Assembly: GCA_038503035.1 (NCBI GenBank)
Contig: JAVSML010019041.1
Coordinates: 24,269 to 88,268 of the forward strand
Length of the DNA stretch: 64,000 nt
Reading direction: 5' to 3'
DNA from: Crocodylus rhombifer
Taxonomy: Eukaryota > Chordata > Crocodylia > Crocodylidae
How positions within the stretch are numbered: position 1 is the first letter of the stretch; every line of letters starts with the position of its first letter. Shown here piece after piece: positions 58,071 through 64,000 of the stretch. The translations under genes were made by a program, and so were the position numbers. The notes beneath the pieces were generated by a model. It was not told where the DNA came from and did no database searches. It was given only the letters and a program-made list of their open reading frames with translations.

Positions 58071-60279
58071 ATCAGACGTCCTTCCCTTTCCTGGACCGCT
58101 GCATCTGGGATGCAGACGGGTCCCTCCTCTCCCAAGGCACAGGCCTGTCCCTGTCCCAGGGAGCTCGTGGAGGGGTCTTGCTGATCAGGCCTCTGCCCTC
58201 TGGGCCTGCTGGCTCTGGGCAGGGAGGGGAGGTCCCAAGGTGTCTGCTGGGAGAGAGGGAGGAAGAAGAGAAGCGGAGACCGCAGGCAAGCCCAGGCTCC
58301 CCGCTGATACTCCCTGGGAAATGCACTGGAGGCAGCAGTGGATAGAAATCAATCCTCCCTCCACCCCGTGACCTGCTGCAGCTGCGATCCAGCCCGAGTG
58401 GTTCAATATCCGCCTGTCCCACTGGCGGCGAGTGCCAAGCGCGGCAGCCAGACGCCAGGACCGGCACAGCAAAGCGAGGCAGTGCTCAGCCTCCCACGGA
58501 GCTGAATCCCGAACCTGCTCCCCCTCCTCAAATGACCTGCCTGGAGAGCCGAGCCAGTCCGAGGGGCAGGTGGGGCCACAGCCACATCCAGGCATCCGCA
58601 ACCCCCTTGCGAAACAGGCAGGAGCGTTCCTAATGGCAGGCGGCTCTCTGCATGGTAAAAGGCGTTAGCTCCACCCGCCTGGTACCAAGAGGTGCCTGGT
58701 CTGGCAGAGACAGCTGGCACAAGCCTAACTGATCTCGGACAAGGGGCGCAGATGGAAACCCTGGTGCCCGGCTGCCTTGCAGGGTGGCACCGGTCCCAGA
58801 AGTACTTGGAGGTCACATCCGCTTGTGCATTGGTGCAGCCTCTGGGAAAGGTCCCCATCCATAATGCAAGCGGCCGTATGAATATTTCAACCTGTTTTCA
58901 ACCCCGTTGGCACGAAGCTGCCTGAACTGCTCCCTTCCTCGCCGAGCGCGGCCCGGCTGCGACTCGCGAGTTATTTTTAATGCGAAATCTGCATGAGACC
59001 AGATGAGATGACAGCCCCTTGCCTTTCATCACGGGCTGGATCGGCCCCGTGTGACGACGCTCCCCAGCCTTACGCAGAGGCAGGAAAGATCAGAGCAAAC
59101 ACACGATTGAGGGAGCAGCAGGGCTTGTCTCCCATCTCTCCCAGTTAGACCCGCACCAGCGGGAAAAGAGGGCGCTCAGCTCCTCATAGGCGGTGACCAG
59201 TGCTGGGCAGAACTGGGGTTGTATAGCTCACCGCAGGGAACAGGCAGGTCCCAGAGAGGCAGCCCATGTCCCTTTTCCAGGACCAGAGATGGATGGACCT
59301 TTACGGTCACCCCGGGGACGTTTGTCCTCGTGATACAGAGGCAACACAGAGGTCCGGGTGCAGGCGCTGTACGGATGCTAACAGAGCACTGGTCCCTGCC
59401 CCCAGTGTTGCCGTGCCAGGCCTGAGACTACGGCGTGGGCGAGTCCTAGACTCAGGCTTGGGGGAAAAGGGTCAGGTGGGAAAGAGGAGCAATTGGGCAT
59501 TCATTTGGGGAGGATTCACTCCCATGTCTGATGGGAGGAACAAGCCCTGCCCCTTCTAATGACATTCGAGGGGGAGACCTCGAGGGGGGCTTCCTCTTGG
59601 GAGCTGGGGTGCTCGAAGAGCAATCAGGGTCACTGCCCACCCAGGAGATGCCCAGCACCAAGTGTCCTCCATCTTCCCCCAACAGCTATGGCTGCTGGGG
59701 GGTGTCAGATCCCCCCACAAGGGCAGAAGGGCCTGGCCCAAGGGGACACATCCATTAGACAGAGGCTGAGCTCTCCAAAGCGCCTGGTGGTGTTGGTTAC
59801 CCAACCTGATACTTCTGAAAAAGCCCAGGTGTGCAGGGGCAGATGCCAGACCCCACTCAGACCTCTCCCTGGGGGGCTCCAAGACCCCCGTGTGGGCACC
59901 TGGACCTTAGTTTCTTTTTCTCTCCCCTCCCAAGGGTAGTTCAAAGCAGCCTACACTGGGGAGAGGGAGTCTGGCAGCTTCCCCTCCCGTGGCGGCTGGG
60001 ACGGAGCACAAGATCGAGGGCTCTGGCAGGTCTGTTGGCGCGGCTCTGGGGCAGGGGGAGAGGCTCGCCAGCAACCAGTGAAGAAGTAACCCGCTTCTGG
60101 CCCAGACCTGGCACTGCGCATTTCCTACGTGAAGAGCCAGACTTTTGATGCCTGACCCCAGCCCACTTCAGCCCCACGACCAGCTGCAGGGCACGGGGCC
60201 TGGATTCCCGCTGCACGAATGGGTTTGACTGCGCGGGTGACATTAGAAGGGCCACCAAGCCCCATGCAACAAGGTGCCC

Positions 60280-60700
60280 TTGACAACAGAACAGCCGATG
60301 GGCTCTATGACAGTCACCATGCCAACAGAACAACAGGCACCATCGGTCATAGAGCAGTCATGACACCCATGAGACATGCCATCCCCATGGCCATGGAACA
60401 GCCGATGGGGTCTATGAAACACGGTCACCATGACAACAGAACAACCAATGGGCACCATGGGACGTTGTGTCCTCCTGACAATGGAACAGGTTCCCCAGGA
60501 CTACAGCCTTATGAGACACGCCATCCCTATGACCATGGGACAGCCAACAGGTCCCATGAAACACTCTGTCCCCATGACAATGGAACCGGGGCCCCTGACA
60601 ACAGAACAGCCACTGGCACCCCGGGACAGCGTCCAAGGAACAGCACAGCCACCAAGAGACCGCATGGGACATCGGATCCCCACGACGCGCGATCACTCAG
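60280..60700. repeat. Degenerate minisatellite with GACAACAGAACAGCC core
   Basis: A core of the form GACAAcaGAACAGCCgaTGG recurs with variation near 60280, 60320, 60393, 60433, 60477, 60531, 60574 and 60597. Stretches such as ACC-ATGG and CATGA-ACAC separate the copies, giving an irregular period of roughly 40-55 bases. The plus strand is open across the array (60219-60737) and encodes repeated N-R-T and N-G-T tripeptides. There is no known protein family, no splice context and no codon signature of a gene, so this is best read as tandem repeat DNA inside a MACF1 intron. Confidence 0.7.
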
Positions 60701-62008
60701 CATAAACCACGACGGGAGGAAACTGGAATTAAATTAGAAACCTTGGGAGCCAAATCCGCCCGCCAAGGACCACGCCGCCGACTTCAGGGGGGCTCTTCCT
60801 CCAGGGATCCCTCTGGCCTTTCTAAGTCTCTCTCTTACTCTGACTTATGCCAATACGAGCGCTCCAGGGGCCCAGCCACCCCCCAACGGCACGGTCAACG
60901 GTAACAGCTCAACAGCCACAAGCCCAGCATGCAGAGGACAAGGCAGCCAGGAAGCCAATGAAGAACAAGGCACTCTCCTCCAGCTCCCAGCCCTCGGGGC
61001 CGCTCGCCACGTGGGCCAACAGATCCTTTCCACCCTTCACCCCAAAAGGCAGCGAGTTGGTTCCCACCGCTAACCCCCAACCTCTGCACAAGGCTCAATT
61101 GAAATCACTCCCAGACAGGCACCACGGGGACCAGAGAATGCACCATGCGCCCCTCGCCCTTGATCTTACATCCAGCCACCTCTGCCTCCCGTCTGCGGTT
61201 GGTCAGGGAGGGATATTCATTGTCACGGGGCCGCATCTCAAAGACTGGGTCCTTGCCACATGCCACCGCTGGCCTTACTGTGACGTCCTGAGGGTTACGG
61301 AAGCAGCAAGGCCCCCGAACTCCCCGTGCAGGAGTGAACCAGGAATGCAGTGAGGGGCAGCCCCTTCCCCCCAACCCAGCTCTGTTCATTGAATTTTGCC
61401 CCACATCTCCTGGCCCAGGGCTTACACGGAGAGCAAAGGGTTTCATCCAGTCTGGGAAACGTCCTCAGGTCACTAGACACCCCAGCATCCCTGCAGCAAG
61501 CTCCAGTCTGACCCACAATGACAGGGAGGCTGCATCTACTCGGGCAGAAAGTGGACCCCTAGCCACCCGCAATGACACCGGAGGCCGGTCTACCACGTGA
61601 CATCCCATGCTGGTGGGAACGGCCCCGATGCTCACGTCCGTCCCCCAGCTCTTCCAGGTCAGACGAGGCCTGAGGCTCCTCAAACCATCTCCGAGCAGGG
61701 ACCCCCGTCCTGCCCTGCGCCGTGGCATGGCCACGGACTGCCCTCGCCCTACGCGATGGAGTCCAGCCAGTGCTCCAGAGGCCACGCAGACCTCTGCCGT
61801 GCAGAGACTCCCACCTCGGGCCCCTCAGGCTTGCAAATGGCTCAGAGCACTTCAGAGCGGTCAGATCACTCTCAAGCAACCCTGCCAAAAGGACCCGGGT
61901 CCAGGCTCCCTGAGAAGGATGGGCAGCCCCAGGCCAGGCTGACGGGCCCCCGCCCCGCATCCTCCCACCCCAAAGCAATAGGGACAAGTGGAATGGCAAT
62001 GTCCTTAC

Positions 62009-62281
62009 CGGCTACCCTGACAACAGCTCGCTCGGCCGGGTCCAGCACAGAGTCCTGGCTCTTGCGCTTCTTCTGCTCGTGGAGGGGTAAATTCCAGGGC
62101 AAGGTGTCCCCGGCGGGGCAGGGAGACAGACTGCCCGACCGCTCGCTCCGGTACGACCGCTCGCTCCGGCATGACCGCTCGCTCCGGCACGACCGCTCGC
62201 TGAGAGTCTCTTCGTCGGAGGAAGACATGGCTCACGTGAGAGCAGGCGGCAGGCGACGCGGGACTCCTCGGCGCTGGCGAT
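62009..62281 (-). CDS. MACF1: MACF1 exon encoding the canonical MSSSDEET N-terminus
   Basis: MACF1 is a giant spectraplakin that links actin filaments to microtubules at the cell cortex. On the minus strand an acceptor (CTCTGTCCCCAG) precedes 53 nt of leader and an ATG at 62228. Coding runs 73 codons plus one base to a strong donor, GCCG|GTAAGG, with the last exon base at 62009. The peptide starts MSSSDEETLSERSCRSER and contains PWNLPLHEQKKRKSQDS and DPAERAVVRVA. From memory of the family these match the N-terminus of the long human MACF1 isoform, and DST has a related PWNLP...DPAERAV segment. The phase-1 end must be completed by the common exon beginning DERDRVQ, which starts the paired calponin-homology actin-binding domain and is outside this window. 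The serine/arginine-rich region is made of near-identical 18-bp repeats. The identification is nearly certain. Confidence 0.96.
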
Positions 62282-63895
62282 CTGGGGACAGAGCGAACAG
62301 CACGTGACACTCACCTCCAGGGGAAGATGCTAGCAACCGCATTTGGGCAGCTCCGGATGTGGGTGGCATAAGAGGGGCCCTTCTCCCATCTCCAAAGCTG
62401 CCTGGGTACGCCTCTACCCAAGCTCCCTCTAAACAAGCTTCTCAGCTGGGTAAATTAGGTCACCGGTGATTACACTGCATCTGGTACCCAAGCTACTTCA
62501 TGTACCGTGTGCCACGCAGGCACACCCTCCAGCCCTCGCGCCGGCTGGATGCAGGCGGGTGACGAGCCCCGGCCAGGTCCGATGGCTGTTTGGGGGCCTA
62601 GAACAACTGAGCTGCTGGGCTCTCCGTCACAGTCACGACACATTCACCGGCGGCCTCAGACAGAGGCATGGAGGGGCGGCCCACATAGTGTCGCTCCAGA
62701 GGTTGCGTGACGCCGGGCGGTGCAAGCAGACGTGCCGACTGTGGTTGCATGTGCGGTCGCTGCCCTGGGGAGGAGCAGACCCCAGAGCCGGCCGCCCAGC
62801 ACCTTTCACCAGCACAAACCAGGCAGCACGGCAGTTCTGCACACCGCTGTCCGGCTGGGACTGCCGCTTCCTCCCCGAGGAGCCCGTCAAGAACGGGGAG
62901 GGCTTCTTCACACCAGGGCCTTGCAAGTGCCCACTGGGATGCCCATCTGCTTCCCGGCAGCAGTGCCAAGTAGGCTGCCAGCTCCCTCATGGCAGTGCCC
63001 TGCTAGTACTACAGCTGAACAATCGCATTCGGAGAGGCATCCTCAGCTGTGGACGTCCTCGCCGCCGCGCCTTGCCCACCCCTGCTACAGCCCTGGCCCT
63101 CTCCGCCGTGCCCTACATATCCCAGACGGGTTCCCCTTTTCTGGCACAGGATGGCTGCAGAGAGGGAGCACAATGCCATCATCTCCTGGCTCTCTGACCG
63201 TGAGCTGGTATCCCTACGGCTCCCGGCGCTGGCTCGAGACAAAGCCAACTCCAGTCTCTATTCCTTTTTGCAGAGAATGGGTAGAACAGCTTTCAGACCC
63301 CAGCTACCACCAAAATGTGCCATGTACCAGGTTCCCTCACACGGGAGCAGCTTTAAAAGAGATCGATTAGACATTTTAGGAAGAAATGAGAGTGGCTTCC
63401 TCCACCGAGCAGCAAGAGAACCTGTGCAAGGAATATACAGGGAACCCATCCGCTCTTTGCACTACGGCACATGCAAAATAATTCATATTTTACTCTCCGG
63501 AGCCACAGCAATGACAACCGTGCAGGAGATGGCTTGGGCTCCTAAAACACAGTCTCTAATGGAAGGCGAGCTGTCTCTGTCGAGGAAAATGTGCAACCAC
63601 CACCATCGCTATCTTCATTTAAGCAGCAAAACCAGAACAAAGAGAGGGAAGGGGGCGGGGGGGGAATAAAAAGAAACATTCAATGGGAAAAAACCGTTTC
63701 ATGAGTCATTTGCTTCCCAAGGAAAAGCAAGAAAAAAAGAGAGAGAAAGCAAGCGAGAAAGGGAGGAAGGAGAACCAGCTTTGTCAGCGTCTGGGCAAGC
63801 CGGGCACATGGGCAGCCGCTGCTGGGAGGCAAGAGAAACAGAGGGACGAGGTCTCGGGTCCCCATTCCCGCGGGGCGGGGCCGGGCGGGTCTCAC
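62282..63895 (-). other. MACF1: MACF1 intron between the leader exon and the MSSS exon
   Basis: This 1.6-kb stretch is bounded by the donor at 63895 and the acceptor at 62282-62283. I see no coding exon in it. The part next to the leader exon (about 63240-63790) is much more AT- and purine-rich than its surroundings and is listed separately. The rest is ordinary GC-rich sequence without a repeat I could name. Confidence 0.5.
63240..63790. promoter_or_regulatory. AT/purine-rich island just inside intron 1, possible regulatory element
   Basis: Against a GC-rich background this segment has runs such as ATTCATATTTTACTC and a G/A-rich tract near 63720-63780. It also has an AP-1/MAF-type TGAGTCA site at 63702-63708 within CATGAGTCATTTGC. 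It lies within about 650 bases of the donor of the leader exon, where intronic promoter-proximal enhancers are common. A regulatory role is inference from composition and position, and conservation could not be tested. Confidence 0.25.
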
Positions 63896-64000
63896 CTCTC
63901 CCCCCGCAATGGCTGCACCTGCACCTCGGGGCCCGCCTGCGCCCCGCAGCACCCGCGCCCCGCCCCGCCCCGCCGCGCCGGCACTGCTCGCGGGCTCCCG
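63896..64000 (-). other. MACF1: Probable 5'UTR first exon of MACF1 (partial, runs off the window)
   Basis: Read on the minus strand, very GC-rich sequence with GC boxes (GGGGCGGGG repeats) ends at a good donor, GAGAG|GTGAGACC, with the last exon base at 63896. The next coding exon downstream (62009-62281) starts at an AG acceptor rather than a promoter, so an upstream leader exon is expected, and this CpG-island exon is in the right place and orientation. No ATG-initiated frame that clearly continues into the next exon was seen, so I call it untranslated. Its 5' end lies outside the window. That this exon is used with the MSSS exon is inferred from the splice signals alone. Confidence 0.55.

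Larger units (their letters stand above)
51018..62008 (-). other. MACF1: MACF1 intron between the MSSS exon and the MAGY promoter
   Basis: About 11 kb without a supported minus-strand exon. It holds a minisatellite (60280-60700), MIR-like SINE remnants near 57960 and 55385, a (CCCCCA)n tract at 54733, a dense transposon cluster (53278-54545), a possible plus-strand exon at 51878-51928, and the upstream half of the CpG island around 51 kb. Elsewhere I see only GC-rich unique sequence whose long open frames lack splice support or recognisable protein motifs. Confidence 0.5.

Noticed and set aside
1..64000. TGAGTCA (AP-1-type) sites as a regulated network (14382, 15597, 40209, 58060, 63702)
   Set aside because: The count is about what chance gives in 64 kb; individual sites are mentioned only where local context is also unusual.
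1..64000. tRNA, rRNA, CRISPR arrays, operons or viral genes
   Set aside because: No cloverleaf with intact A and B boxes, no regularly spaced direct repeats with unique spacers, and no viral structural or polymerase frames were seen. tRNA-like boxes occur only inside MIR SINEs.

Overview
This is a GC-rich, CpG-rich stretch of a vertebrate nuclear genome. It has spliced exons with GT/AG signals, CpG islands, CR1 LINEs, MIR-type SINEs and hAT-like DNA transposons, and nothing bacterial or viral. The CR1 fragments, the hAT-like elements and the many still-readable MIR copies point to a slowly evolving sauropsid. A crocodilian is my best guess and a turtle is the alternative; this is inference from repeat style only.

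The window is the 5' end of one very large gene on the minus strand, MACF1 (microtubule-actin crosslinking factor 1, a spectraplakin). Two N-terminal exons are recognisable from the family. The exon at 62009-62281 encodes the MSSSDEET... N-terminus of the canonical long isoform, and a likely 5'UTR exon lies upstream of it at the window edge (63896-64000). The exon at 50924-51017 encodes a MAGY...AYEDVLERYK N-terminus, the MACF1 counterpart of a known dystonin (DST) first exon. A third exon at 7618-7720 encodes a short hydrophobic membrane-anchor N-terminus resembling plectin isoform 1b in design. A fourth, weaker candidate lies at 31203-31254. All four end in phase 1, leaving a single G. This is what is needed to join the common second exon, which begins by completing the D of DERDRVQ at the start of the actin-binding calponin-homology domains. 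I did not see that common exon, so it should lie beyond position 1. Nearly all the DNA is therefore alternative-promoter and first-intron sequence.

Layout in transcription order (high to low coordinates): CpG island and 5'UTR exon (64.0-63.9 kb); MSSS exon (62.2-62.0 kb); a degenerate minisatellite (60.7-60.3 kb); a transposon cluster with a long poly-C tract (54.5-53.3 kb); a strong CpG island with the MAGY exon (51.3-50.5 kb), with a possible plus-strand exon at 51.88-51.93 kb; a CR1 LINE with intact reverse-transcriptase motifs but two stop codons (43.3-42.0 kb); a palindromic element (33.5 kb); the candidate MNAE exon (31.2 kb); AT-rich islands that may be enhancers (28.4-27.6, 15.6-15.3 and 5.0-3.8 kb); a CpG island with the membrane-anchor exon (8.0-7.4 kb); a CR1 fragment (6.2-6.5 kb); and nested hAT-like elements (3.4-2.9 kb).

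Taken together, the window looks like a promoter array. Each promoter would give the same giant cytoskeletal linker a different N-terminal address: serine-rich cytoplasmic, acidic-helical, short basic-helical or membrane-anchored. The many long open frames in the GC-rich DNA are chance products of base composition and are not called as genes.
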